A stretch of DNA of 64,000 bases from CBDCBA01 sp965214125. GTDB lineage: Bacteria; Planctomycetota; Phycisphaerae; Tepidisphaerales; Tepidisphaeraceae. The notes below the pieces were generated by a model. The model did no database searches, was not told the DNA's origin, and saw only the letters and a list, made by a program, of their open reading frames with translations. Below, piece after piece: positions 34,942-42,720 of the stretch. The translations under genes and the position numbers were made by a program. The stretch lies in contig CBDCBA010000031.1 of assembly GCA_965214125.1 (NCBI GenBank), positions 219,809 through 283,808 of the forward strand, in the 5' to 3' direction. How positions within the stretch are numbered: the stretch's first letter is position 1; the number at the start of each line of letters is the position of its first letter.

Positions 34942-35715
34942 ATGCTCCGCCTCCACGCCATCCTCCTCGCGCTGACCCTTGCGTCAGTCGCGCGGGCGGG
35001 AACGGTTCTCGTCGCCACGACAACCGAGTTCGACGTGAGCAACGGCTACGGCAGCACGGCATGGTCGGGCTTCACCGCCGGCCTGGATAGCGCTGCCGCG
35101 AACGCGGGCATCTCGATCCAAACCACCGGCAGCCTGAACGACGCCGCGACCGTCGACGCCGCCGGGGCGATCTGGGTCGATTTGCGCAACAACGGGACCA
35201 CTGGCACCTTCCGGCTGTCCGCGCAGGAGTCGCAGAACCTGTCAGGCTTCATCGCGAGCGGCCGGCGCGTCGTGTTCATCGGCGAGAACTCGACCTACAC
35301 GCGGTGGAACCGCAGCTTTCTCGGCTTGGTCGGGGCGGGCTTTTCCCGCGACGCGAGCGCGATCTCGCCCACGAGCGTGGCGGTCGCGCATCCGCTGCTG
35401 CGCAACGTGGCGACGATCGACCCCACGGTCGCGGGCGCGGCGGACCTGGCCGGGGCGGACACGCCCACGCCGCTGTTCAGCGAGCCGGTGGCCACGCTGT
35501 TCGGGTCGGACCTCAACGTGCTGGCGATCCTCGACAGCGAGCTGTTCGCCGACGCCTCCGCCGGCGCCGCCGACAACGCCGCGTTCCGCGACAACACGAT
35601 CGACTGGATCGTCGCCGGCGCCGCGGCGCCCGTGCCATCGCCCCTGGGAGGCGGCGGCGTGAGCGTGCTGTTGTCGCTTTTGGCGGCACGGCGTCAGCGG
35701 CGGGTTCCACTTTAG
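34942..35715 (+). CDS. Exported protein with PEP-CTERM-like C-terminal sorting signal
   Basis: A 257-aa protein with signal peptide MLRLHAILLALTLASVARA. The body is Ser/Thr/Ala-rich with alternating strands, including ESQNLSGFIASGRRVVFIGE, which resembles a glutamine-amidotransferase-like Rossmann element. The C terminus has VPSP, a Gly-rich hydrophobic stretch (GGGGVSVLLSLLAA) and a basic end RRQRR, the tripartite plan of PEP-CTERM/exosortase-type sorting signals, although the motif is VPSP rather than PEP. Surface placement is inferred. Confidence 0.7.
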   Translation: MLRLHAILLALTLASVARAGTVLVATTTEFDVSNGYGSTAWSGFTAGLDSAAANAGISIQTTGSLNDAATVDAAGAIWVDLRNNGTTGTFRLSAQESQNLSGFIASGRRVVFIGENSTYTRWNRSFLGLVGAGFSRDASAISPTSVAVAHPLLRNVATIDPTVAGAADLAGADTPTPLFSEPVATLFGSDLNVLAILDSELFADASAGAADNAAFRDNTIDWIVAGAAAPVPSPLGGGGVSVLLSLLAARRQRRVPL

Positions 35716-35716
35716 C

Positions 35717-36568
35717 GTGGCATCGCGATGGGCCGATGTGAGGGTGGCCGTGCCCCGCCGTTCCCCCGCGTCCGCCTCCGTATTATCCAACGCGACCGCC
35801 TTCACGTCCGGTCCGCCGACGCGGGAGTCGTACTTCGCGCAAAGCCGCCGACCGCTGGCGGCGCTGGCGTTCGTCACGCCGCTGGTGGTTCTCTACGAAC
35901 TGGGCACGTGGGCGTTGCACCTCGACCCCAGCGGGCGGAGCGAGACGCGGATCGTCGCGTTTTCCTGGGTGCGCGGCGCGTTCGAGGTACTCGGCGCGAC
36001 CGGAGCATTCGTCGCGCCGGCGGCGACGATCGCGCTGCTGCTGGGATGGCACCTCTTCTCGCGCCAGCCGACGCGGCTGCGGCCGAGCGTGCCGCTGGCG
36101 ATGGTGGCCGAGTCCGTGTTATTGGCGATTCCGCTGCTGATCCTGGCCGTGGCGGTCGCCGCCGTCGCGCAGCGCCTGATGCCGCTGGCGGCGGGCGACC
36201 TCGAGCGGGTGGGCGGGCTCGCGATCCTGGGCATCGGCGCGGGCGTGTACGAGGAGCTCGTCTTTCGCCTGATCGGCATGACGTTGCTCCACTCGCTGCT
36301 TCGAAGCGTCTGCGGCGTCTCGCAGCGCGGAGCGTTGGCGACGGCGTTGATCGTCACGTCGCTGGCGTTCGCCCTTTACCACCACCTGCCGGTCGGCGGC
36401 GAGCCGTTGGCGTGGCCGGCGGTCGTCTTCCGGACGCTCGCAGGCCTGTGGCTGGGGCTGGTGTTTGCCGCCCGCGGCTTCGGCATCGCCGCCGGTTCGC
36501 ACGCGGCGTACGACGTGCTCCTGGGCATATTGCCGCTTTTCGTCAACCCGCCGCTCGCGACATCCTGA
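35717..36568 (+). CDS. CPBP family intramembrane metalloprotease
   Basis: A 283-aa multi-pass membrane protein of the CAAX-protease/bacteriocin-processing (CPBP, Abi) family. The catalytic motifs are in order in the C-terminal half: EExxxR in YEELVFRL, FxxxH in FALYHHL and HxxxD in HAAYDVL. At least six hydrophobic helices are visible. The start is unsure: GTG 35717 follows the previous stop by 1 nt, and GTG codons at 35738, 35744 and 35750 are alternatives. The substrate is unknown. Confidence 0.85.
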   Translation: MASRWADVRVAVPRRSPASASVLSNATAFTSGPPTRESYFAQSRRPLAALAFVTPLVVLYELGTWALHLDPSGRSETRIVAFSWVRGAFEVLGATGAFVAPAATIALLLGWHLFSRQPTRLRPSVPLAMVAESVLLAIPLLILAVAVAAVAQRLMPLAAGDLERVGGLAILGIGAGVYEELVFRLIGMTLLHSLLRSVCGVSQRGALATALIVTSLAFALYHHLPVGGEPLAWPAVVFRTLAGLWLGLVFAARGFGIAAGSHAAYDVLLGILPLFVNPPLATS

Positions 36569-36631
36569 CGTAGCAGGATGCTTGCGCCCCATGTTCAGCG
36601 ACGAAAAATGCGGGTGGGGTAATTTTCACTC

Positions 36632-36780
36632 TGGCTGGACCGGGGCGATCCGAGTACCCTTCCCAGGCGTGCCGTCGTCTTTGCGGGCCTCGCGAGACGG
36701 TTTCTCGCGTCCGAGCCTTTGCTTGCATCGCGGCACCGGACAGCTTGGCACGGTCGAGCCACACTATGTCGGGCTTTTTT
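36632..36780 (+). ncRNA. Candidate structured RNA (rod-like fold)
   Basis: This is the only gap over 300 nt without a gene (36569-36928). Nested helices can form: 36632-36641 with 36752-36761 (10 bp, one G-G mismatch), 36663-36667 with 36744-36748 (5 bp, one wobble), 36669-36674 with 36731-36736 (6 bp), and a terminal hairpin 36691-36697 with 36703-36709 (7 bp). TAATTT at 36620-36625 could be its -10 box, and T6 at 36775-36780 follows. The overall plan recalls 6S-like or SRP-like rods, but no family signature is recognised. It could instead be the leader of the next gene. The rest of the gap shows nothing clear. Confidence 0.35.
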
Positions 36781-36928
36781 GTTCTCCGTCGTGAACTGTC
36801 TTGGAATCCTGCACGTATCGAGGTTCGCCCAATTCGGTGACCCAGCCGCATCACCCTGGTGTCCGGATGAGGTCGCTTCCAGTGAACGTCGCTGGTTCCC
36901 TCTTTTCCTCCTCTAGTTCATCTCGTCC

Positions 36929-37507
36929 ATGAGTACCCGCACGAAGCAGCGCAAGCAGTTCGCCCTGAACGTCTGGCTCTACAGCCGCCCGCTGCACCCG
37001 GAACTGTTTCGACAGCATCGCACCGAAACCGTCGACCGCCGGGCCTACACCGCAACCGTGCATCTCATCGACGGCGGCCACCTGGTGGAGTTCGACGCGG
37101 GCAAGAACCACCTGACCGAGATCGTCGCCCACGGCTTAGATGGCCTACCGAAAACCGGGCTGATCGAGGAGGTCCCCTGCCGAGGCGAGAAGTACCACGA
37201 GGACGACGTTCACGACAACATTCGCTACATGATCAGCACGCAGGAGGAACAACTCTCCGGCACCCTTTACGAAGCGACACGCCAGGAAATCCTCGACTAC
37301 GCGCAAAAGCGCGAGCTCACTTGGACCGACGTGCCGGCCGCCCTTGATGACGACGGCAACGGCCGCGGGCGGTTTCTGGGAGCCCTCGACATCGAGCGGC
37401 GGGCGAGCGAGTTGCTCGTCCAGAGTTTCCACCTGTTCGACGAGTTCCAGATGGTCGTCAAGACGCAGGCAATCATCGAGGTACCCCGCGTGATCGGCCG
37501 ACGGTAG
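36929..37507 (+). CDS. DUF2617-like protein
   Basis: A 192-aa soluble protein. RPLHPELF near the N terminus, HLIDGGHLVEFDAGKNHLTE in the middle and FHLFDEFQMVVKTQAIIEVP at the end match what I recall of the DUF2617 family, whose function is unknown. No signal peptide or membrane segment is seen. A TANNNT variant (TAGTTC, 36914-36919) lies 9 nt before the ATG. Codon use is slightly less GC-biased than in the neighbours. Confidence 0.65.
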   Translation: MSTRTKQRKQFALNVWLYSRPLHPELFRQHRTETVDRRAYTATVHLIDGGHLVEFDAGKNHLTEIVAHGLDGLPKTGLIEEVPCRGEKYHEDDVHDNIRYMISTQEEQLSGTLYEATRQEILDYAQKRELTWTDVPAALDDDGNGRGRFLGALDIERRASELLVQSFHLFDEFQMVVKTQAIIEVPRVIGRR

Positions 37508-37559
37508 GAACACCTTCGCCACAACAGGCGGATTGACAGACGACGGCAACCTTTAACGG

Positions 37560-37653
37560 TTGTAACGGCTACGCGGGCGGCCTATGCTCGTTACCCCAGC
37601 ACTCCTTTTCCCATGTGATTGACGGCCTGCCAAGTTTTTTATGGCAGGCCGTC
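37560..37653 (+). ncRNA. Candidate small RNA: promoter plus strong hairpin
   Basis: TTGTAA (37560-37565), a 17-nt spacer and TATGCT (37583-37588) form a plausible promoter with no gene behind it. About 33 nt downstream a perfect 12-bp stem (37621-37632 with 37642-37653) closes a 9-nt T-rich loop. No T run follows the stem, so it is a poor intrinsic terminator for the upstream DUF2617-like gene. The region lies between convergent genes. Confidence 0.3.
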
Positions 37654-37693
37654 GATTTGTTGTGGCTCGCTGATTGTGCCCGGCGCGAACCCG

Positions 37694-37718
37694 AACCGCG
37701 TTGCAACGCAACGCGGTT
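37694..37718. repeat. Intergenic hairpin H, possibly a decayed nested-palindrome arm
   Basis: A perfect 10-bp stem (AACCGCGTTG with CAACGCGGTT) encloses a 5-nt loop. The CAACGCGG word is shared with copy B. No second arm is seen. It lies just past the lemA stop. Confidence 0.5.
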
Positions 37719-37740
37719 TGGTGGGGAACGTCGAGTCGCG

Positions 37741-38319
37741 TTAGAAGCTGACCTTCGGCGCCTCGCGTTCGGCGTCGCTGGTGACTTCGAAGAACGGCTG
37801 CTGCGTGAAGCCGAACGGGCCGGCGACGAAGTTGGTCGGCACGGTCTGGATCGTCTGGTTGTAACGCTGGACCGTGTTGTTGTACGCCTGCCGCTGGCCG
37901 GCGATGCCGTTCTCGGTGCTCGTCAGCTCGCCCTGCAACTGCTGGAAATTCGAGTTCGCCTTGAGGTCGGGGTACGCCTCGGCGACGGCCATCAGGCGGC
38001 TGAGGGCACCCGACAGCTCTCCCTCGGCCTTCGCCTGGGCGTCGACCGTCCGCGCGCCCATCGCCTGGTTTCGGGCAGCGATGACATTCTCGAGCGTCTC
38101 GCTCTCGTGGCTGGCGTACCCCTTGACCGTCTCGACGAGGTTCGGGATCAGGTCGTGGCGGCGCTTGAGCAGCACCTCGACCTGGCTCCAGCCGTTCTTG
38201 ACGCTCTCACGCAGGGCGACGAGTTTGTTGTACGCGCCGACTGCCCAGAGGCCGACGACGAGGCCGACCACCACGAGCAGGCCGACGATCACGAGAATGA
38301 CAATGAGGACGGGACCCAT
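37741..38319 (-). CDS. LemA family protein
   Basis: A 192-aa LemA-type protein: one N-terminal membrane helix (VLIVILVIVGLLVVVGLVVG) followed by a long helical domain with the family signature YNKLVALRESVKNGWSQVEV, LLKRRHDLIPNLVETVKGY and FQQLQGELTSTENGI. Its biochemical role is not established. TATAAC (minus strand, 38326-38331) lies 6 nt before the ATG, a variant of the start-proximal motif. Confidence 0.93.
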   Translation of the reverse strand: MGPVLIVILVIVGLLVVVGLVVGLWAVGAYNKLVALRESVKNGWSQVEVLLKRRHDLIPNLVETVKGYASHESETLENVIAARNQAMGARTVDAQAKAEGELSGALSRLMAVAEAYPDLKANSNFQQLQGELTSTENGIAGQRQAYNNTVQRYNQTIQTVPTNFVAGPFGFTQQPFFEVTSDAEREAPKVSF

Positions 38320-38366
38320 GCCGTCGTTATAGCAGAAATGCCCGCGCCGCCCGCAAGTGACAACGC

Positions 38367-39908
38367 TTACGCCGCCGCGGAGGCCGGCTGGCCGCTCTTG
38401 AGTTGCTCGACGAGCTCACGCTTGAGCACCTTGCCCGTCGGGCTGCGCGGCAGGTCGTCGACCACGCGCACCTCGCGCGGCACCTTGAAGTTCGGCAGGT
38501 TCTTCTCATCGCGAAGGAACACCTTGACGGCCTCGATGTCCACCGCGTGGCCTTCGGCGGCGATGACAAACGCCACCGGCACCTCGCCGCGCGACTCGTC
38601 GGGCCGCCCCACGACTGCCGCCTCGTCGATGCCGTCCATCTCGGTCATCGCCTCCTCGATCTCCCGCGGGTACACGTTCTCGCCGCTGACGATCAGCATG
38701 TCCTTGGCCCGTCCGGTGATGAAGACGTAGCCGTCGCCGTCGACGTGGCCGAGATCGCCGCTTTTGAAGTAGCCCTCGCTGGTTTTGGCTTGCTGTGTTT
38801 GGTCGGGCAGGTTGAGGTAGCCGTTGAAGATCATCGGGCCCCTGATCCAGATTTCGCCCGTCTCGCCGGCGCCGACGGCCTCGCCATTATCGCCGATGAT
38901 CTTCACGTCGCAGCCGGGAATGAGCTGACCGACGCTGCCGGGCTTGTGCGCGTGGGGCATGTTTACGCAGATCGGACCGCACGTCTCGGTCAGGCCGTAC
39001 CCCTCCATCAAATCGGCATCGAAGCGGCGGCGAAACGTCTCGCGGACGCGGCCCGGCAGCGGTTCGCCACCGCTGATGGGGGCGTACATCTTCGCGAAGT
39101 CCGCCGGGCCGGCATCCTTCACGCGACTGATGGCGTTGTACATGCTCGGCACCGCCGCCATCACCGTGACGCCGTGCTCGCGGATCGCCTTAATCGTTCC
39201 CGCGGGGCTGAACCGTTGTGTGTAGACCGTCGTCGCCCCGAGGGCGACGGGCGCCAGCATCGTCGCGAGCAGGCCCGTCGAGTGAAACAGCGGCACCACG
39301 CCGAGGAACACGTGCTCGTGCCCCACCCGGTCGAGCCGCGCGTGCGTGATGCACGCCTTCGCGTCGGAATCGAGGTTGCCGTGGGTCAGGCAGACGCCCT
39401 TGGGCAGCCCGCTCGTGCCGCTCGTGTAGAGGATGGCGGCCAGGGCGTCGGCATCGCGTTTGGGCGACGGCAGCGGGCGCAGTTGCGCGAGGATCGCCTT
39501 GAGGTTCGGCTTGAAGCTCAGCAGGTCGAGCACTTGAACCTCCCCCGCCTCCGCCGCGGCCCGAACGGCCTTGCCGCAATCGAGGCGGTCGAGCAGCGGC
39601 TTGACACTGATGACCAGATCGACCTCGCTGTCCTTGAGGACGTGCCGCGTCTCCTTCTCGCCGAGAAGGAAGTTCACCGGCACCACGACCTTGCCGGCCA
39701 GCATCGTGGCGTAGAAGGTCGTCACGAACCCCCCGCCCGCCGGCAGCAGCACCGCGATGTTCGGCCGCCTGGTCTTCGTGCGCAGCACCTTGCCGAGCTT
39801 TTTGGCCTTCTTGAGCAACTCGCCCCAGGTGGTCGCGCCGCGTTCGTCGACCACCGCCTTCGCATCCGGCCGCGCCTTGGCGTTGTCGATTAGGGGCTGA
39901 AGAAGCAT
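38367..39908 (-). CDS. AMP-dependent acyl-CoA synthetase/ligase
   Basis: An ANL-superfamily adenylating enzyme, 513 aa, predicted to activate a carboxylic acid as acyl-AMP and acyl-CoA. The P-loop is AAILYTSGTSGLPKGVCLTH, the A5-type motif is EGYGLTETCGP and the hinge region is KSGDLGHVDGDGYVFITGR. The catalytic lysine sits in RSPTGKVLKREL at the C terminus. A medium- or long-chain fatty acid is the likeliest substrate, but the sequence does not fix it. Confidence 0.9.
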   Translation of the reverse strand: MLLQPLIDNAKARPDAKAVVDERGATTWGELLKKAKKLGKVLRTKTRRPNIAVLLPAGGGFVTTFYATMLAGKVVVPVNFLLGEKETRHVLKDSEVDLVISVKPLLDRLDCGKAVRAAAEAGEVQVLDLLSFKPNLKAILAQLRPLPSPKRDADALAAILYTSGTSGLPKGVCLTHGNLDSDAKACITHARLDRVGHEHVFLGVVPLFHSTGLLATMLAPVALGATTVYTQRFSPAGTIKAIREHGVTVMAAVPSMYNAISRVKDAGPADFAKMYAPISGGEPLPGRVRETFRRRFDADLMEGYGLTETCGPICVNMPHAHKPGSVGQLIPGCDVKIIGDNGEAVGAGETGEIWIRGPMIFNGYLNLPDQTQQAKTSEGYFKSGDLGHVDGDGYVFITGRAKDMLIVSGENVYPREIEEAMTEMDGIDEAAVVGRPDESRGEVPVAFVIAAEGHAVDIEAVKVFLRDEKNLPNFKVPREVRVVDDLPRSPTGKVLKRELVEQLKSGQPASAAA

Positions 39909-39914
39909 TGGAAC

Positions 39915-39920
39915 AGTCTA
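39915..39920 (-). promoter_or_regulatory. TANNNT start-proximal motif of the acyl-CoA ligase gene
   Basis: TAGACT on the minus strand, 6 nt before the ATG at 39908. Confidence 0.5.
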
Positions 39921-39972
39921 GCGATCCGCCGGATCGTCGCGAATGTCGAACGGGCAACGGGCGGTGCTGCGC

Positions 39973-39999
39973 CTGCGGGTCGAGGACCCGCAGCTACCA
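39973..39999. repeat. Nested palindrome G, single arm
   Basis: One arm: a perfect 9-bp stem CTGCGGGTC-GAG-GACCCGCAG, followed by CTACCA, the usual outer end of the family. No partner arm is nearby. It lies between the aminotransferase and the acyl-CoA ligase genes. Confidence 0.75.
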
Positions 40000-40013
40000 C
40001 GGGAACTTGTGCG

Positions 40014-41207
40014 TCACAGGGTCTTCACGAATGCTTCGATCCGGTCGAGGCCCAAATCGATCTGATCCATGCTCGTCGCGAAGCTCAGGCGGACGTGGGT
40101 GTCGAAGCCGCTGTCGTTGCCGGGGACGACGGCGACGTATTGGTCTTCGAGCAGCTTTTCCGCGAAACCGACCGCTTCGGTGATGCCACCCTTGAAGTGC
40201 GCCGAGACGTTCGGGAAGCAGTAGAACGCCCCGCGCGGCTGGATGCAGGTGAGGCCGTCGATGGCCGTCAGCCGCTTGTGCATGTGGCGGCCGCGTTGCT
40301 CGAACTGCTGGCGCATCGACTCGACGCTTTTGGCCGAGCGATCGTCGGTCAACGCGATCGCGGCGGGCATCTGCGTGAAGCTCGTGACGTGGCTGTTGAC
40401 CTGGCCTTGAAGCTTGTTCATCGCCTTGATGACGTGCTCTGGCCCGCCGGCGTAGCCGAGGCGCCAGCCGGTCATCGCGAAGCTCTTGCTGTGACAATTG
40501 AACGTGATCGTGCGGTCGAACAACTCTGGGTGCAGGCCGGCGATGCTCGCCGTCTGTTGGCCGTCGTACAAGAGCTTTTCGTAGATTTCGTCGCTGAAGA
40601 CGGTGACTTGTGAGTGCTTCGCGAGCACGTCGGCGAGGGCTTGGAGCTCCGCCGGGTCGTAGCAGTTGCCGGCGGGGTTGCTCGGCGAGTTGAGGATGAA
40701 GAGCTTCGTCTTCGGCGTGATCGCCGCGTCGAGTTGTTCGGGCGTCAGCTTGAAATCCGCGGCCTCGTCGGCGTGGACGATCTTCGGCACGCCGCCGCAA
40801 ATCTTGGCCTGCTCGGGGTAGCTCACCCAGTACGGTGCGGGGATGAGCACCTCGTCGCCGTCGTTCAGGATCGCGAGCATCGCCAGGAAGAGCGCCGCCT
40901 TGCCGCCGGGGGCGACGGTGACGCGATCGGGGCCGTAGTCGAGGCCGTTCTCGGTCTTGAACTTTGTCGCGACGGCCTCCTTCAGCTCGGGGATGCAGGG
41001 GCTGGGCGTGTACTTCGTCTCGCCCCGGCCGAGAGCGTCGACGGCCGCCTGCTTGATAAAATCGGGGGTATCGAAGTCCGGTTCGCCCGCGCCGAAGCTG
41101 ACGACGTCGATGCCGTCGCGCTTCATCGCTTTCGCCTTGCCGGTGACGGCCATGGTGATCGACGGGGCAACGCGGCTGACGCGCTCGGCTAGCTCGATGG
41201 CGGGCAT
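40014..41207 (-). CDS. Class I aminotransferase, aspartate aminotransferase type
   Basis: A PLP-dependent aminotransferase of 397 aa, the normal fold-type I length. It begins LAERVSRVAPSITMAVTGKA and contains GEPDFDTPDFIK, ILNSPSNPAGNCY and the PLP-lysine motif SKSFAMTGWRLGYA, typical of the aspartate/prephenate aminotransferase Ib group. The substrate is probably Asp/2-oxoglutarate or an aromatic relative. ATG 41207 is chosen over an upstream in-frame start that overlaps the divergent lipase gene. Confidence 0.9.
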   Translation of the reverse strand: MPAIELAERVSRVAPSITMAVTGKAKAMKRDGIDVVSFGAGEPDFDTPDFIKQAAVDALGRGETKYTPSPCIPELKEAVATKFKTENGLDYGPDRVTVAPGGKAALFLAMLAILNDGDEVLIPAPYWVSYPEQAKICGGVPKIVHADEAADFKLTPEQLDAAITPKTKLFILNSPSNPAGNCYDPAELQALADVLAKHSQVTVFSDEIYEKLLYDGQQTASIAGLHPELFDRTITFNCHSKSFAMTGWRLGYAGGPEHVIKAMNKLQGQVNSHVTSFTQMPAAIALTDDRSAKSVESMRQQFEQRGRHMHKRLTAIDGLTCIQPRGAFYCFPNVSAHFKGGITEAVGFAEKLLEDQYVAVVPGNDSGFDTHVRLSFATSMDQIDLGLDRIEAFVKTL

Positions 41208-41214
41208 GGGGCCG

Positions 41215-41220
41215 ACAATA
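41215..41220 (-). promoter_or_regulatory. TANNNT start-proximal motif of the aminotransferase gene
   Basis: TATTGT on the minus strand, 7 nt before the ATG at 41207. Confidence 0.5.
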
Positions 41221-41240
41221 GCCGGGCGCCGCCGGCGCGG

Positions 41241-41246
41241 TAGGGT
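41241..41246 (+). promoter_or_regulatory. TANNNT start-proximal motif of the lipase-like gene
   Basis: TAGGGT, 7 nt before the ATG at 41254. With the opposite-strand motif at 41215-41220 it makes a very compact divergent promoter pair: the two start codons are only 46 nt apart. Confidence 0.5.
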
Positions 41247-41253
41247 GCCTGCC

Positions 41254-42708
41254 ATGCGGCTTGCCCTCCTGTTGCTGACGATCGCCTTCTGCCTCGCCGG
41301 TTGTCGAACGCAGAAGGCCCAGCCGGTCCTCGGTGATATCTACAGCCGTGCCGCCCAAAGCGAGGCGCAGGAGGAGCGGCCGGTCGTACTGCTGCCGGGC
41401 ATCCTTGGCAGCCGACTGGTCGAGCCGGAGTCGAAGACGCTCGTCTGGGGCGCCTTCACCGGCGACTACGCCAACCCTGAGCGGCCGCGCGGGGCGCGGC
41501 TGATCGCGTTGCCGATGGAGGCCGGGCGATCCCTCGGTGACCTGAAGGACGGGGTGATCGCCGACCGCGCGGTGGAGAGCTTCAAGGTCGACGTGCTCGG
41601 CCTGCCCGTAACGGCTGGGGCGTATATCGACATTCTCGGCACGCTCGGGGCGGGCGGGTACCGCGACTCGATGCTCGCCGAGGCCGGCACGATTGACTAC
41701 GGCACCGATCACTTCACCTGCTTCCAGTACGCCTACGACTGGCGGCGCGACAACGCCGAGACGGCGTGCGATCTGTACCGTTACCTGCTCGCGCAGCGCG
41801 ACGAGGTTCACGCCAAGCTCGTCGAGAAGCGCGGCGACGCGGCGCCGGCGAAGGAGTCGCTGCGGTTCGATCTTGTCGCGCACTCGATGGGCGGGCTCGT
41901 GGCGCGGTACATGCTGCGCTACGGCGACCAGCCGCTGCCGGCCGACGGCTCGCTGCCGGAACTCAACTGGAAAGGGGCGAAGCTCGTCGAGCGCGTGATT
42001 CTCGTCGGCACGCCCAACGCCGGCAGCGCCGAGGCGATTCGGCAACTCGTCGACGGCAAGGATTTCGGCAACAGCGTCGCGTTCTGGCTGCCCAAGGCGC
42101 CCGCCGCGGTGCTGGGGACGATGCCGAGCATCTACCAACTCCTGCCCAGACCGCGGCACCTGGCGCTATCCCAAGGCACGGGCAAGCCGACGACCGTCGA
42201 CTTCTACGACCCGCAGTTCTGGATCGACAACGAGCTCGGCCTGCTCGATCCTGACGAGGCCGAGGAACTCAAGTGGCTGCTGCCGAACCTGTCGCCGGCC
42301 CAGCGGCGGGCGACGGCGATCGACCACCTGACTAAGTCGCTCGCCCTTGCCGAGCAGTTCCACCGCGCCCTCGACGTGCCGGCCCCCCTGCCCGACGGCG
42401 TCGAGCTCTACCTGTTCGCCGGCGACGCGAGCGAGACGACCCAGTCGCTGCAACTCGTCGACGGCCGACTCCGCACGCGAACGACCGGCCCCGGCGACGG
42501 CACGGTCCTGCGCAGCAGTGCGCTGATGGATGAACGCCTCGACCTCGACTGGACGCCCCGCCTGCGCACGCCGATCGACTGGACCGGCGTGAACTTTCTC
42601 TTCCAGGACCACCTCGGCATCACGCGCAGCCCCGAGTTCAGCGACGAGGTGCTGTACCTCCTGCTCGAAGCCCCCCGCGGCAGCGAGATGGCCTCGCCGG
42701 GCTCGTAA
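41254..42708 (+). CDS. LCAT-like lipase/acyltransferase lipoprotein
   Basis: A 484-aa alpha/beta-hydrolase related to lecithin:cholesterol acyltransferase. The lipoprotein signal is MRLALLLLTIAFCLAGC. The oxyanion loop VVLLPGILGSRLVEP, the nucleophile elbow VAHSMGGLVARYML, and a C-terminal part with GDGTVLRSSAL fit this group. It probably acts on glycerolipids or other esters in the periplasm. The stop is 12 nt from the convergent glycosyltransferase stop. Confidence 0.88.
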   Translation: MRLALLLLTIAFCLAGCRTQKAQPVLGDIYSRAAQSEAQEERPVVLLPGILGSRLVEPESKTLVWGAFTGDYANPERPRGARLIALPMEAGRSLGDLKDGVIADRAVESFKVDVLGLPVTAGAYIDILGTLGAGGYRDSMLAEAGTIDYGTDHFTCFQYAYDWRRDNAETACDLYRYLLAQRDEVHAKLVEKRGDAAPAKESLRFDLVAHSMGGLVARYMLRYGDQPLPADGSLPELNWKGAKLVERVILVGTPNAGSAEAIRQLVDGKDFGNSVAFWLPKAPAAVLGTMPSIYQLLPRPRHLALSQGTGKPTTVDFYDPQFWIDNELGLLDPDEAEELKWLLPNLSPAQRRATAIDHLTKSLALAEQFHRALDVPAPLPDGVELYLFAGDASETTQSLQLVDGRLRTRTTGPGDGTVLRSSALMDERLDLDWTPRLRTPIDWTGVNFLFQDHLGITRSPEFSDEVLYLLLEAPRGSEMASPGS

Positions 42709-42720
42709 CGGATGTCGCGA

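Noticed and set aside
37621..37653. A simple intrinsic terminator
   Set aside because: The stem is strong but the T run is in the loop, not after the stem, on either strand.
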